Assembly (NCBI GenBank): GCA_964427915.1
Contig: CAYRWA010000009.1
Location: 1 to 49,607, forward strand
Direction: 5' to 3'
Source of the DNA: JAGLCW01 sp964427915
GTDB lineage: Bacteria > Caldisericota > Caldisericia > UBA6126
Length of the DNA: 49,607 nucleotides
Below the pieces are notes generated by a model. That model was not told the origin of the DNA. It saw nothing but the letters and a program-made list of their open reading frames with translations, and made no database searches. The translations under genes were made by a program, and so were the position numbers. Of this stretch, positions 8,603 to 17,274 are shown in pieces (positions within the stretch are counted from its first letter, which is position 1; the number at the start of each line of letters is the position of its first letter).

Positions 8603-9629
8603 TCCCGCTAGGTGAAGTGTCTGTAGTTTTTGGCAGGATCATGCCAAAAGATTCTTTCACTCTTCTTTCAATTTCTAGTAATGTATCTGGGTTGTCTAGT
8701 AAGAATTTTTTTACATTCTCTGAGCCTTGCCCGATTTTTTGATCTTTGTAGGAATACCAAGACCCACTTTTATGGATGATATCCTTATCTACTGCTAAAT
8801 TTACTACTTGGCCTTCATGTGAAATTCCCTGACCATAAAGCAATTCACATTCACAATTTTGATAAGGGGGGGCGACTTTGTTTTTAACAACTTTTATACG
8901 AATCACCTGACCAATAGGATCAGTTCCGTTTTTTAACAATTCCCCTCTTTTTGTTTCGAGTCGAACCGATGAATAAAATTTCAAAGCTCGTCCACCTGTT
9001 GTCGTTTCTGGATTTCCAAAAACAATGCCAATTTTATCTCGGACTTGATTGATAAAAATTGCTGTACACTTTGATTTATTGAGAACACCAGTTAGTTTCC
9101 GTAAGGCTTGTGACATAAGTCGGGCCTGAAGTCCCATTTGTGCGTCTCCCATAGCTCCATCCAGTTCGGCCTTGGGAACCAAAGCAGCTACGGAGTCAAT
9201 GACAATACAATCTACAGCGCCACTACGTATCATGATTTCAGCAATCTCTAGTGCTTGTTCTCCGTAATCGGGTTGAGAAATAACCAAATCTTCTAAATTT
9301 ACACCAAGTTGTTTGGCGTAATTTGGATCCAGTGCATGTTCAGCATCAATATAGACGGCTTTGGCACCAATTTTTTGTACCTCTGCAATAGCTTTCAGCG
9401 CTACAGTACTTTTACCAGATCCTTCAGAGCCATAGATTTCAACAATTCTACCGCGCGGGTAACCCCCGATTCCAAGGGCAATATCTAATGTAAGGATTCC
9501 AGAAGAAATGGCCTCATCGCTACCTTTTTTTTCAAAATAGTCGGTGTCCATTTTCATAATGGAGCCTTTTCCATACGATTTTGTTACCTGCATCATTGCA
9601 GATTCTAAAGCTTTTTCACGTTCGTTCAT
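8568..9629 (-). CDS. recA: Recombinase A
   Basis: RecA forms ATP-dependent filaments on single-stranded DNA for strand exchange and activates the SOS response. The 353-aa protein has all the family landmarks: Walker A in IYGSEGSGKST, Walker B in CIVIDSVAALVP, loop L1 near MGDAQMGLQARLMSQALRK (residues around 160), ALKFYSSVRLE (family signature), and an acidic/basic tail. The usual P-loop GPESSGKTT reads GSEGSGKST here, which still keeps GxxxxGK[ST]. AAAGGAG precedes the ATG. No LexA-like operator was seen upstream, and it probably shares transcription with cinA and rimO. Confidence 0.98.
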   Translation of the reverse strand: MNEREKALESAMMQVTKSYGKGSIMKMDTDYFEKKGSDEAISSGILTLDIALGIGGYPRGRIVEIYGSEGSGKSTVALKAIAEVQKIGAKAVYIDAEHALDPNYAKQLGVNLEDLVISQPDYGEQALEIAEIMIRSGAVDCIVIDSVAALVPKAELDGAMGDAQMGLQARLMSQALRKLTGVLNKSKCTAIFINQVRDKIGIVFGNPETTTGGRALKFYSSVRLETKRGELLKNGTDPIGQVIRIKVVKNKVAPPYQNCECELLYGQGISHEGQVVNLAVDKDIIHKSGSWYSYKDQKIGQGSENVKKFLLDNPDTLLEIERRVKESFGMILPKTTDTSPSGNAKAKDKPKKA

Positions 9630-9662
9630 AATATCTCCTTTCGAAAAGCAAAAACTTCCTAA

Positions 9663-10175
9663 TCATAGTGTATGATTTTTTTGAATTTGATCCCATAAAA
9701 ATTCGATTGCCCCAAAAACAGCTTTGAGTTTTATCTCGTCACGAGAAAGACTAGAAGCAAACTCACAGTGTCTGCACAACAGCGTACTGTTTGGGGTAGA
9801 AATCCCAATATAGACAGTTCCCACCTTACTACCTGCTTGATCTACGCCTGGACCAGCATTCCCAGTTAAAGAAACACCATAGTCTGTTTGTAGAGTCATT
9901 TTTATATTTTTTGCCATCGCTTTGGCTGTAAAACTAGAAATGACACCATGGGTTTGAATATCCTTTTCTGCAATACCCAAACGTATAGACTTTGCTTTGA
10001 TTGTGTAAGGAACAATCCCTTCTAACAATACATCTGAACTACCCGGGATATCTGTGATGACAGAACATAACAATCCTCCCGTAATGGATTCTGCAACACT
10101 CAACGTTTCGTTCGAATGAAGCAGCGATTGAACAACATTTTTAGCAATTTGATGAAGTTTTTCTTGCATAGACAT
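9663..10175 (-). CDS. CinA C-terminal-domain protein (nicotinamide-nucleotide amidohydrolase, PncC type)
   Basis: This is the 170-aa stand-alone CinA C-terminal domain, which deamidates NMN to nicotinate mononucleotide in NAD recycling. Visible motifs are SVAESITGGLLCSVITDIPGSS (first 40 residues, with the catalytic Ser region), TGNAGPG, and GTVYIGI. The long N-terminal MoaB-like domain of full CinA is missing, so PncC is the better name. Its ATG overlaps the rimO stop as TGATG. It sits beside recA, and cinA-recA adjacency is common in Gram-positive bacteria. Confidence 0.92.
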   Translation of the reverse strand: MSMQEKLHQIAKNVVQSLLHSNETLSVAESITGGLLCSVITDIPGSSDVLLEGIVPYTIKAKSIRLGIAEKDIQTHGVISSFTAKAMAKNIKMTLQTDYGVSLTGNAGPGVDQAGSKVGTVYIGISTPNSTLLCRHCEFASSLSRDEIKLKAVFGAIEFLWDQIQKNHTL

Positions 10176-11512
10176 CAGATCATATAGGCCTTGCGTTCTT
10201 GGAGAGTTACTTTTGTGAGTGTACAGTTTACTATGGAACCAACGCGGTGTTGTAATCTGAAAGGATTTCCATAAATGCTAATAGTGGGATCAACGTCAGG
10301 TGCTTCTCGAATACTCCTCCCAATAGCGCATCGCGTAGAGGCTTCATACTTTTCGATAAGGACGGGCAATGTATGGGATAGATAGGCAGCGTCTAGTTGC
10401 AAGGAAATTTGATTCTGGCATTCATAGGCTTTTTGTAATCGTTCATTTTTTACACACTCAGAGAGATGATCTTGTTGTAGAAAAGAAGGAGTACCTTTTT
10501 CTTTTGAGTATGGAAAAAATCCAACTCGATCCAAAGGATATTCTTTTAACACTTGACACATATACGAAAAATGAGCATCTGTTTCTCCAGGGTATCCTAC
10601 AATGAAAGTTGAACGGAAGGTCATGAAGGGAAAACATTCCTTTAGCGTATACATCTTTTTTATGTAAGAAACTGCGTTTGTAGGCCTGTTCATTCTAGCA
10701 AGTATGTCTGGATGGTAATGCTGAAAAGGCATGTCAATATATGGGATGACAGACGGAATAGAAAAAAGATCTTGAAGCTGTGGGAACAGAGCCTGGTGAG
10801 GATACATGTACAAAATACGTATCCATGAGAAGCGTTTCAAATTTGCAATGGACTCAACAAGGGTATATAGATTAATAGTTTGTCCCAGGTCCTGTCCATA
10901 CAAAGAAGTATCTTGCGCAATAAGGACTAGCTCTTGAACAGGATACTTATCAGATACAGTTTTACACTCTTCTAGGATCGATGCAATCGAAAAACTTTTG
11001 TAACTGCCTTTAATTGAAGGGATAAGGCAGTAGGAACAATGGCGGTCGCAACCTTGTGCGATACGTAGGTAGGCATAGTAAGGCGTAGACAGAATTCGAT
11101 GAGACGTTTGAGATGTTGTTGAAAGATACTCTTGCACAGCTTGTATTGGATCCTGATTTTGAAGCAAGGTGATTGTTGGAAAGTGGTGTTGAAGAAGTTC
11201 GGGAAAACGATATGCTAAGCATCCCAACACAATTATTTGACAGGGTGATATGGAGTATGTGGAGAGAAGATCTTGAATGACAGAAATTGCTTCTTCACGT
11301 GCGATTTCTAAAAAACCACAAGTATTTATGACAAACCAGTCAGTTTGTGTGGATTCGGGAACAATTTCAAAACCACATTGAGAGAAAAGTGCTACGATTT
11401 TCTCAGTAATGACGGTATTCTTTACACAACCTAAGCTAATAAAGGATACATGCTGATTACTAGGGTTGGGAGCTGTTGTTTTCAAAGCGTCTTGTATCAA
11501 CCACGATACCAC
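10175..11512 (-). CDS. rimO: Ribosomal protein S12 methylthiotransferase RimO
   Basis: RimO adds a methylthio group to an Asp of ribosomal protein S12. The UPF0004 domain has cysteines in SLGCVKN, NTCGF and LGCLAY. The radical-SAM motif is CDRHCSYCLIPSIKG, and a TRAM-like C-terminus is present. The usual RimO N-terminus reads SLGCxKNxVDSE; here it is SLGCVKNTVITE. The start is uncertain: GTG at 11512 is used, adding about 22 residues before the conserved part and overlapping the RodZ-like gene by 53 bases. TTG codons at 11500 and 11485 are alternatives. At 445 aa the length is typical. Confidence 0.93.
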   Translation of the reverse strand: MVSWLIQDALKTTAPNPSNQHVSFISLGCVKNTVITEKIVALFSQCGFEIVPESTQTDWFVINTCGFLEIAREEAISVIQDLLSTYSISPCQIIVLGCLAYRFPELLQHHFPTITLLQNQDPIQAVQEYLSTTSQTSHRILSTPYYAYLRIAQGCDRHCSYCLIPSIKGSYKSFSIASILEECKTVSDKYPVQELVLIAQDTSLYGQDLGQTINLYTLVESIANLKRFSWIRILYMYPHQALFPQLQDLFSIPSVIPYIDMPFQHYHPDILARMNRPTNAVSYIKKMYTLKECFPFMTFRSTFIVGYPGETDAHFSYMCQVLKEYPLDRVGFFPYSKEKGTPSFLQQDHLSECVKNERLQKAYECQNQISLQLDAAYLSHTLPVLIEKYEASTRCAIGRSIREAPDVDPTISIYGNPFRLQHRVGSIVNCTLTKVTLQERKAYMI

Positions 11513-12344
11513 CTTTTAAGGTGTCCATAAGAATATATTGATCTGGTTCAAGGAGAATGTCTAAACTAATCACTTCTCCATATTCTCCAAGAGTTTCTAT
11601 CGAAAAACCATTAATTTCTAAAGAGATGATGCCAGCATTTCCTAGGTGTACTTGAAACGATTGATCACATTCGTAGGACGCCTTGTTTACGGAGTTTCGA
11701 AGTGTATATGAATTTTTTGTAACCCCATCTACTACGGGTTTCACCCAGCAACTTTGTTGATTTGTTGTGTCAGCCTTAATGTCAACGATAAGTTTGTCAA
11801 AAAAGGGAGCTGTGTAAGAAATATCCTCAATTTTTTCAAGAGAATTCTCTAGTGAACTCTTTGCACTGTCTTCTATTGAGGGAGTTGTGACAAGGGAATC
11901 GGAATCTGTTTTTTCTTCTGCTTGTTCTGTGTTTTGGGGAAGTTGATGGGAACTATCTCGTTGAGAGAAAACCCATGAAGTGATACCCCATACAGAAAAT
12001 CCTACTACCAAGGATACAATAACAATGACAGCTATCCATTTGGCGTTTGTTTGGAAAAAAGAAAACAGTCTATCAGAAAAAGAAGGGGGGGATTCATCAA
12101 TAGTTTCTTCAGGTGCAATTTCATCAAGGTATCGCTTGATGATAAAGACTTGATCCAAACCAAGATAATCAGAATATATTCGCAAAAAGCTTCTTGTATA
12201 AACAGGATCTGGTATTTGGTTATAGGTCCCATTCTCAATTGCTTCCAGATATCTTCGGCGAATTTTCGTCTCTTCAGTAACTTGGTCTAGTTCAAGACCT
12301 AGCTCTTCTCTTTTTTTCTTTAAAATTATACCAACTTTATCCAT
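11460..12344 (-). CDS. rodZ: RodZ-like cytoskeleton-linked membrane protein (HTH_25 + TM + DUF4115)
   Basis: RodZ ties MreB to the cell-wall elongation machinery. The 294-aa protein has an N-terminal helix-turn-helix (residues 1-70, with VTEETKIRRRYLEAIENG and DPVYTRSFLRIYSDYLGLD), a linker, one membrane helix at about 99-122 (WIAVIVIVSLVVGFSVWGI), a low-complexity Ser/Asp linker, and a C-terminal DUF4115-type beta domain (QVHLGNAGIISLEINGF). This is the standard RodZ layout. There is no Shine-Dalgarno, but there is a possible -10 box directly before the ATG (see promoter entry). Gram-positive homologues are also called YmfM. Confidence 0.88.
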   Translation of the reverse strand: MDKVGIILKKKREELGLELDQVTEETKIRRRYLEAIENGTYNQIPDPVYTRSFLRIYSDYLGLDQVFIIKRYLDEIAPEETIDESPPSFSDRLFSFFQTNAKWIAVIVIVSLVVGFSVWGITSWVFSQRDSSHQLPQNTEQAEEKTDSDSLVTTPSIEDSAKSSLENSLEKIEDISYTAPFFDKLIVDIKADTTNQQSCWVKPVVDGVTKNSYTLRNSVNKASYECDQSFQVHLGNAGIISLEINGFSIETLGEYGEVISLDILLEPDQYILMDTLKGGIVVDTRRFENNSSQP

Positions 12345-12350
12345 AGTAGT

Positions 12351-12378
12351 ATTGTAGCACTTTCTTTTTGTTAGTAAA
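12351..12378 (-). promoter_or_regulatory. Possible promoter immediately before rodZ (leaderless?)
   Basis: Minus strand: TTTACT (12378-12373), 16 bases, then TACAAT (12356-12351). The ATG starts 7 bases after the -10 box, where transcription would begin. No ribosome-binding sequence is present. The match is moderate, so this is a tentative call. Confidence 0.35.
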
Positions 12379-12385
12379 CGTAGGG

Positions 12386-14749
12386 TTATCTAGATTTAAA
12401 GACTTCTTTAAAAACTTCTTTTAAATCTTCTACGATTACAATGTTTAACTTTTTCAAAATGTCTTTAGGAATTTCAATAAGGTTTTTCTCGTTCTCTTTT
12501 GGAATCAACACCTTTTTAATCCCAGCTCTTTGGGCAGCCAACAATTTATCTTTTAATCCACCAATAGGAAGCACTCGTCCGATAAGTGTTGCTTCTCCAG
12601 TCATGGCAATGGATGGAGAGACAGATTGTTGCGTAAACAACGAGATGAGAGCAGTAAAAATGGCAATACCTGCCGATGGGCCATCTTTTGGAATAGCTCC
12701 TTCAGGGAAGTGTAAGTGAGTGTCTTGGTTTTCCATAAAGGAGGGGTCAATCTTAAAGAAATCTGTGTTGCTTTTGATGTAGCTTAGAACTGCAGTAGCA
12801 GACTCTTTCATGATATCACCCAATTGACCAGTGAGGATCAATTTGCCGGTTCCTTTCATGGAAATGGCTTCAACAAACAGAATTTCTCCTCCGTATTGTG
12901 TAACAGAAAGACCTGTTGCAATGCCAGGACCAAAGTCTTTACCGGCGACTTCATGATGATTTACGGGTACTTTCAGGTATTTAATCAAATCATCAGGGGT
13001 GACTTTCACTTTGCGAAATGTTTTTGTGCTAGCTTTTTTCATGGCAATTTGGCGGAAAATTTTACCAATTTGACGTTCCAAATTTCGTACACCAGATTCC
13101 CTTGTATAGTCTGCAATGATAGCCTTTATGGTTTCTTCAGGAAATTCTACATTGGTGGCTTTTAGGCCAGTGTTCTCTAGTTGTCGTGGAACCAAAAAGT
13201 CATTGGCAATGTGATATTTTTCTTCATCTGTGTAACCCGGGATATTGATTACTTCCATACGATCTTTCAATGCACTAGGGATTGTATGAAGAACATTGCC
13301 CGTTGTGATAAAAAATACATTGGACAAATCGTAAGGTATTTCTAGGAAGTGATCGCTAAAGCTTGTATTTTGCTCAGGGTCAAGGGCTTCAAGTAAAGCT
13401 GAAGAAGGATCCCCGCGAAAATCGTTTCCTACTTTATCGATTTCATCAAGAAGAAACACGGGGTTTTTGGTACCAGCGCTTTTCATGCCTTGTATGATTC
13501 GCCCGGGCATGGCTCCTACATAGGTTCTCCGGTGTCCACGAATCTCTGCTTCGTCACGAATACCTCCAAGGGAGATTCGGACAATTTTCCGCCCCATTGC
13601 TCTAGCGACGGATCTTCCCAACGAAGTTTTACCAACACCGGGAGGTCCAATTAAGCATAAAATGGGGGCTTTTATTTTTGTACTAAGTTTACAGACTGCT
13701 AAATACTCAAGAATTCTATCTTTTACATCATCGAGCCCGTAATGATCTTCATCTAGCGTCTTTTTGGCTTGTTTCAGATCCAATACGTCGTCTGTTTTTT
13801 TGTCCCAGGGAAGGGCCAGAATCCATTCGATATAATTCCGAACAACTCCTGATTCGGCCATCATAGGAGGCATTTTTGCTAGACGGTTTATCTCTTCGTT
13901 TAACTTTTTTACCACATTTTCTGGAAGTTTTCTTTCCTGCATTTGTTGACGATATTTCTCAATGTCATCAGCAAATTCTCCATCTCCTTCTCCCAATTCT
14001 TTTTGAATCACTCGAAGCTGTTCACGGAGATAGTATTCTCTTTGCGTTTTATCAAATTTCTCTCGTACCTCTGTGTCGATTTTCTTTTGTAATTTAAGAA
14101 CACCAATCTCTCTTTTTAGAAATTCTATTAATCTAAAAAATCGATCCTCACCATTGGATGTTTCTAAAATCTTTTGTTTTTCTTCAACAGGCAAAATAAT
14201 GTAGGATGAGATCATATTGGAGAGACGTTCCATATTTGTGATGTTGGATAGGTCAACATAATTTTCTGGAGAAAGTCTTTTGTTCAACTGATAATACTCT
14301 TCAAAAGAGTCAATCAGTTCTTTTTTTAGCGCATGCCTTGCTTCAGATTGAAGATCAATTTGTTCCCAAGGACTTACTTGAGCAACATAATAGTGCTCTT
14401 CCAGAGAAAAGTCAGTAATATCGACGCGTGCAAAACCCTCAATAATGACACGTAAAGTACCATCGGGAACACGTATAACTTGTAATATCTCTGCTCCAAC
14501 TCCTACTCTGTATAAATCCTCAGGTTTTGGGTCTTCAATATGTTCATGTTTTTGGGTAGTAAGGACAATAAAACGATCTTGTCGTAATGCTTTCTCAATG
14601 GCATTTATGGATTGCTTCCTAGCAACCGTTAAAGGTTGTACTACATTGGGAAAAAGAACCACATTGCGAACTGGTACTAAGGGAGCTTCTGTAAAAAAAC
14701 TCATATCATCATCATGGTGTATTGTGCTTTTTGATGTGTATTTTTTCAT
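12386..14749 (-). CDS. lon: ATP-dependent Lon protease
   Basis: Lon degrades misfolded and regulatory proteins in the cytoplasm. The N-terminal LON domain begins around LVPVRNVVLFPNVV. The AAA+ domain has Walker A in GPPGVGKTSLGRS and Walker B in PVFLLDEIDKV. The protease domain has the Ser-Lys dyad in PKDGPSAGIAIFTAL and in the AAQRAGIKKVLIP region. An upstream ATG at 14833 would place 28 unrelated residues inside clpP, so I chose the ATG at 14749 (787 aa, normal for the family). AGGAGG lies about 20 bases upstream, which is rather far, so the ATG at 14704 or a nearer start cannot be excluded. It follows clpP directly, with no clpX between. Confidence 0.96.
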   Translation of the reverse strand: MKKYTSKSTIHHDDDMSFFTEAPLVPVRNVVLFPNVVQPLTVARKQSINAIEKALRQDRFIVLTTQKHEHIEDPKPEDLYRVGVGAEILQVIRVPDGTLRVIIEGFARVDITDFSLEEHYYVAQVSPWEQIDLQSEARHALKKELIDSFEEYYQLNKRLSPENYVDLSNITNMERLSNMISSYIILPVEEKQKILETSNGEDRFFRLIEFLKREIGVLKLQKKIDTEVREKFDKTQREYYLREQLRVIQKELGEGDGEFADDIEKYRQQMQERKLPENVVKKLNEEINRLAKMPPMMAESGVVRNYIEWILALPWDKKTDDVLDLKQAKKTLDEDHYGLDDVKDRILEYLAVCKLSTKIKAPILCLIGPPGVGKTSLGRSVARAMGRKIVRISLGGIRDEAEIRGHRRTYVGAMPGRIIQGMKSAGTKNPVFLLDEIDKVGNDFRGDPSSALLEALDPEQNTSFSDHFLEIPYDLSNVFFITTGNVLHTIPSALKDRMEVINIPGYTDEEKYHIANDFLVPRQLENTGLKATNVEFPEETIKAIIADYTRESGVRNLERQIGKIFRQIAMKKASTKTFRKVKVTPDDLIKYLKVPVNHHEVAGKDFGPGIATGLSVTQYGGEILFVEAISMKGTGKLILTGQLGDIMKESATAVLSYIKSNTDFFKIDPSFMENQDTHLHFPEGAIPKDGPSAGIAIFTALISLFTQQSVSPSIAMTGEATLIGRVLPIGGLKDKLLAAQRAGIKKVLIPKENEKNLIEIPKDILKKLNIVIVEDLKEVFKEVFKSR

Positions 14750-14775
14750 ATTTTTACCTAGATAGGCGTTCCTCC

Positions 14776-15348
14776 TTAAAAAATTCTGTCTATTAAACCG
14801 TATTTTTGCGCTTCTTTTGGTGTAAAAAAGCAATCTTGTTTTGTATCGGACGAAATTTTGTCAATTGATTGGCCTGTATGTTTAGATAATATTTGGTTGA
14901 GTGTTTCATGTTCTCTTTTTAGTTCATGTGTGTAGATATCTACATCTGTGACTTTTCCAACAAGTCCACCAGAGGGTTGATGAATCATGATACGGGCATG
15001 CGGAAGAGCAAATCGTTTTCCAGGTGTACCGGCAGACAATATAATGGCAGCAATACTGGCACTCAAACCGATACAAATCGTTCGAATCTCAGGTTTTATG
15101 TACTGCATCGTATCATAAATAGCCAAACCACCACGAACAACACCCCCGGGGCTGTTGATGTAAAGAGAGATATCTCGAGAAGGATCTTCTGCTTCTAGAA
15201 AAAGCAATTGAGCAATAATAACATTTGAAGACTGTTCAGATAAATAGTCACCACCAAGAAAAAGAATTCGGTCTTTCAATAGACGCGAATAAATGTCATA
15301 TTGCCTTTCTCCGTGTTCAGTTTTCTCGATCACCCAAGGTATTTGCAT
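14776..15348 (-). CDS. clpP: ATP-dependent Clp protease proteolytic subunit
   Basis: ClpP forms the barrel-shaped serine peptidase that works with ClpX, ClpA or ClpC. The 190-aa protein has the catalytic Ser in GLSASIAAI, the His in ARIMIHQPSGG, and the Asp in DTKQDCFF. It also has the family segment YDIYSRLLKDRILFLGG near the N-terminus and YINSPGG. The usual GMAASMGA reads GLSASIAA, which still keeps the nucleophile. AAAGGA precedes the ATG, and the gene starts 15 bases after tig. The order tig-clpP-lon matches enterobacteria with clpX missing. Confidence 0.96.
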   Translation of the reverse strand: MQIPWVIEKTEHGERQYDIYSRLLKDRILFLGGDYLSEQSSNVIIAQLLFLEAEDPSRDISLYINSPGGVVRGGLAIYDTMQYIKPEIRTICIGLSASIAAIILSAGTPGKRFALPHARIMIHQPSGGLVGKVTDVDIYTHELKREHETLNQILSKHTGQSIDKISSDTKQDCFFTPKEAQKYGLIDRIF

Positions 15349-15363
15349 TAAAGTCCTTTCTTC

Positions 15364-16647
15364 TTACTTTGAAACACCCGAAAATGACACCTTAACGGTA
15401 TCTTTTAAAAAGTCTGCTACAGCCTTTCGTATTAAACTATCTCGAACCAAATTTTCAACGTGTTGTTTATTCAATTTCTCTTGTTGTTCTTTATTATATG
15501 TTCCCAAAAACTCGTTCATTTTGCCATGCACGTCTGAATCCTTAATAGCAATTTCAGGATGGTCTTTATAGGTCTGACGGATAATCATGTCAACTTTCAC
15601 ATGTTCCTTTGCTTTGGGTTCAAGTTGTGTTTTGAATTCATCCAAATCCATGTGATTGCTTTCTAAAAAGCTTTCCATCGAAATTTGAGATTTATCTAGC
15701 TGTGCTTTGTATTCATCTAACTCCATCTCTACATATCTTTTTAAAAGGCTTTCAGGAATGGTTTCTACATCAATTTTCTTCTGCAACTCGGTAAATATTG
15801 CCATCAATTCATTTTCATGTTTTCTTTCTTGGGAATCTTCTTTGGCTTCTTTGCGCAAGCGATTTTGAAAATCATCTAGGCTTTCTTCATGGTTGATTTT
15901 TTCTAACAAAGATTGATCCAAAGACGGAAGTATTTTGTTCTTATAACTTACTACTTTTACTCTAAACTGTAGCTCTTTTACAGAAGTTTTGTAATCAATA
16001 ATGGTGGATTCACCTGGCGATAATTTCATGATTTTGTCATCGCTATCGGGGAACAATGTATTTTTCCCCAGTTCGATAACAGACATATTCCCCTGCTCTT
16101 TGATATCTTCAGGAGTTTTCCCTTCAGGAACCTGGGAGTATTCAATAATGGCATAGTTGCCAACTTCTGGAGGTCCTTCGATGGGTTCCCAGGTCGCATG
16201 AATATTGAGAAATTGATCCACTTTGTTTTGATATAGTTCTTCTTCGCTAGGGGGATTTTCTGCTTTTACAGACAGAGAAGATAGGTCAGGGAGAGTCACT
16301 GAAGGGTATAGTTCTGCCTTCAGGATCATAGTAAATGGTTCATTTTCGACAGGAACATCTTTGTAATCAACTTTTGGGTAGTCAATATAGTCATCTTGCT
16401 TTTCTTTAAGGAAAAAAGCAATTGCATTCTCAGCCAAACGATACAGAATATCTTCGTATAGATGAGAAGGATTTACATGTTTTTTCACCAAATTCAAAGG
16501 TGCTTTTCCTTTTCGAAAACCCTGTATGGCTATTGAAGAAGCATATTCCTTGTACAAGGATAGAAAATGAGATGCTATTTCTTCTTTTGTAAAGTCTACA
16601 TTGGCAGTTACTGTAGAGTTGTTAAGTTCATAATTTGTAAGTTGCAT
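15364..16647 (-). CDS. tig: Trigger factor (ribosome-associated peptidyl-prolyl isomerase)
   Basis: Trigger factor binds ribosomal protein L23 at the exit tunnel and shields nascent chains. The 427-aa protein has the ribosome-binding domain with the signature IQGFRKGKAPLNLV (consensus GFRxGKxP) at about residues 38-52. A central FKBP-like domain follows at about 150-230, and then a helical C-terminal arm rich in Glu/Lys. AGGAGGAAAT precedes the ATG. A sigma-70-like promoter lies just upstream. It is the first gene of the minus-strand run. Confidence 0.96.
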   Translation of the reverse strand: MQLTNYELNNSTVTANVDFTKEEIASHFLSLYKEYASSIAIQGFRKGKAPLNLVKKHVNPSHLYEDILYRLAENAIAFFLKEKQDDYIDYPKVDYKDVPVENEPFTMILKAELYPSVTLPDLSSLSVKAENPPSEEELYQNKVDQFLNIHATWEPIEGPPEVGNYAIIEYSQVPEGKTPEDIKEQGNMSVIELGKNTLFPDSDDKIMKLSPGESTIIDYKTSVKELQFRVKVVSYKNKILPSLDQSLLEKINHEESLDDFQNRLRKEAKEDSQERKHENELMAIFTELQKKIDVETIPESLLKRYVEMELDEYKAQLDKSQISMESFLESNHMDLDEFKTQLEPKAKEHVKVDMIIRQTYKDHPEIAIKDSDVHGKMNEFLGTYNKEQQEKLNKQHVENLVRDSLIRKAVADFLKDTVKVSFSGVSK

Positions 16648-16682
16648 ATTTCCTCCTAGGAATACTTGTTTAAGCTTATATA

Positions 16683-16710
16683 CTTATACTATACCCAATA
16701 TTAAAGTCAA
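16683..16710 (-). promoter_or_regulatory. Promoter for tig and the downstream minus-strand gene run
   Basis: Minus strand: TTGACT (16710-16705), 16 bases, TATAAG (16688-16683). It is about 35 bases before the tig ATG, in the divergent gap to rplM. Given gaps of 41 bases or less, it could in principle serve all genes down to 2653, although internal promoters are likely. Confidence 0.6.
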
Positions 16711-16831
16711 ATATTTGTAAGAGCGGCTTGATTTTTCCATGTGTTTGTGTAAATTATTACAATTGTTTGAAAATATAGAAATAGAATGGCATTTGTGTGC
16801 TGTTTATTGACAAATAGATTGAGGTAAAAAT

Positions 16832-17263
16832 ATGACGACACATTTTTATACAGAACAAGAAGTACCGAAAAAATGGTTTGTTATCGATGCAGATGGAAAG
16901 ATTTTAGGCCGAGTTGCAAGAAAAGCTGCTGAAATTATTATGGGCAAGAACAAACCTGAGTTTACCCCCAATGCAGATGTGGGTGACTTTGTCATCATTA
17001 CAAATGCATCCAAAGTGAAACTAACGGGGAACAAAGAATTGTCCAAAATTTATTATCGTCACTCAGGGTATGTGGGTGGTTTAAAAAAGACTCCCGCATT
17101 CAGGCAGAGAAAAAAAGATGCATCTCGCATGATTTATAAGGCTGTTTGGGGTATGGTTAGAAACGGGTCTTTGGCACGCAGACAAATGAGAAAATTGCGA
17201 ATATTTAATCAAGCAGACCATAGACATGAAGCTCAAAAGCCAATGCAGATTACAACAATTTAA
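16832..17263 (+). CDS. rplM: 50S ribosomal protein L13
   Basis: L13 is an early-assembly protein of the large subunit. The 143-aa sequence has the family pattern: WFVIDADGKILGRVARKAA at the start, GDFVIITNASKVKLTGNK, YYRHSGYVGG, and an RMIYKAVWGMVRNG segment corresponding to the conserved PxxxIxxAVxGMLPxN. It differs there by lacking the usual Pro (MVRNGSLARRQMRKL). GAGG lies 7 bases before the ATG. It is followed after 11 bases by rpsI, the universal rplM-rpsI pair. A regulatory leader could lie in 16740-16831 but I see no recognised motif. Confidence 0.98.
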   Translation: MTTHFYTEQEVPKKWFVIDADGKILGRVARKAAEIIMGKNKPEFTPNADVGDFVIITNASKVKLTGNKELSKIYYRHSGYVGGLKKTPAFRQRKKDASRMIYKAVWGMVRNGSLARRQMRKLRIFNQADHRHEAQKPMQITTI

Positions 17264-17274
17264 GGAGAAACAAT

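Noticed and set aside
14750..14833. Longer lon start at 14833
   Set aside because: It would overlap clpP and add residues unlike Lon; the ATG at 14749 fits family length.
16807..16812. TTGACA near the rplM start as its -35 box
   Set aside because: The -10 would fall inside the gene, so it cannot serve rplM from there.
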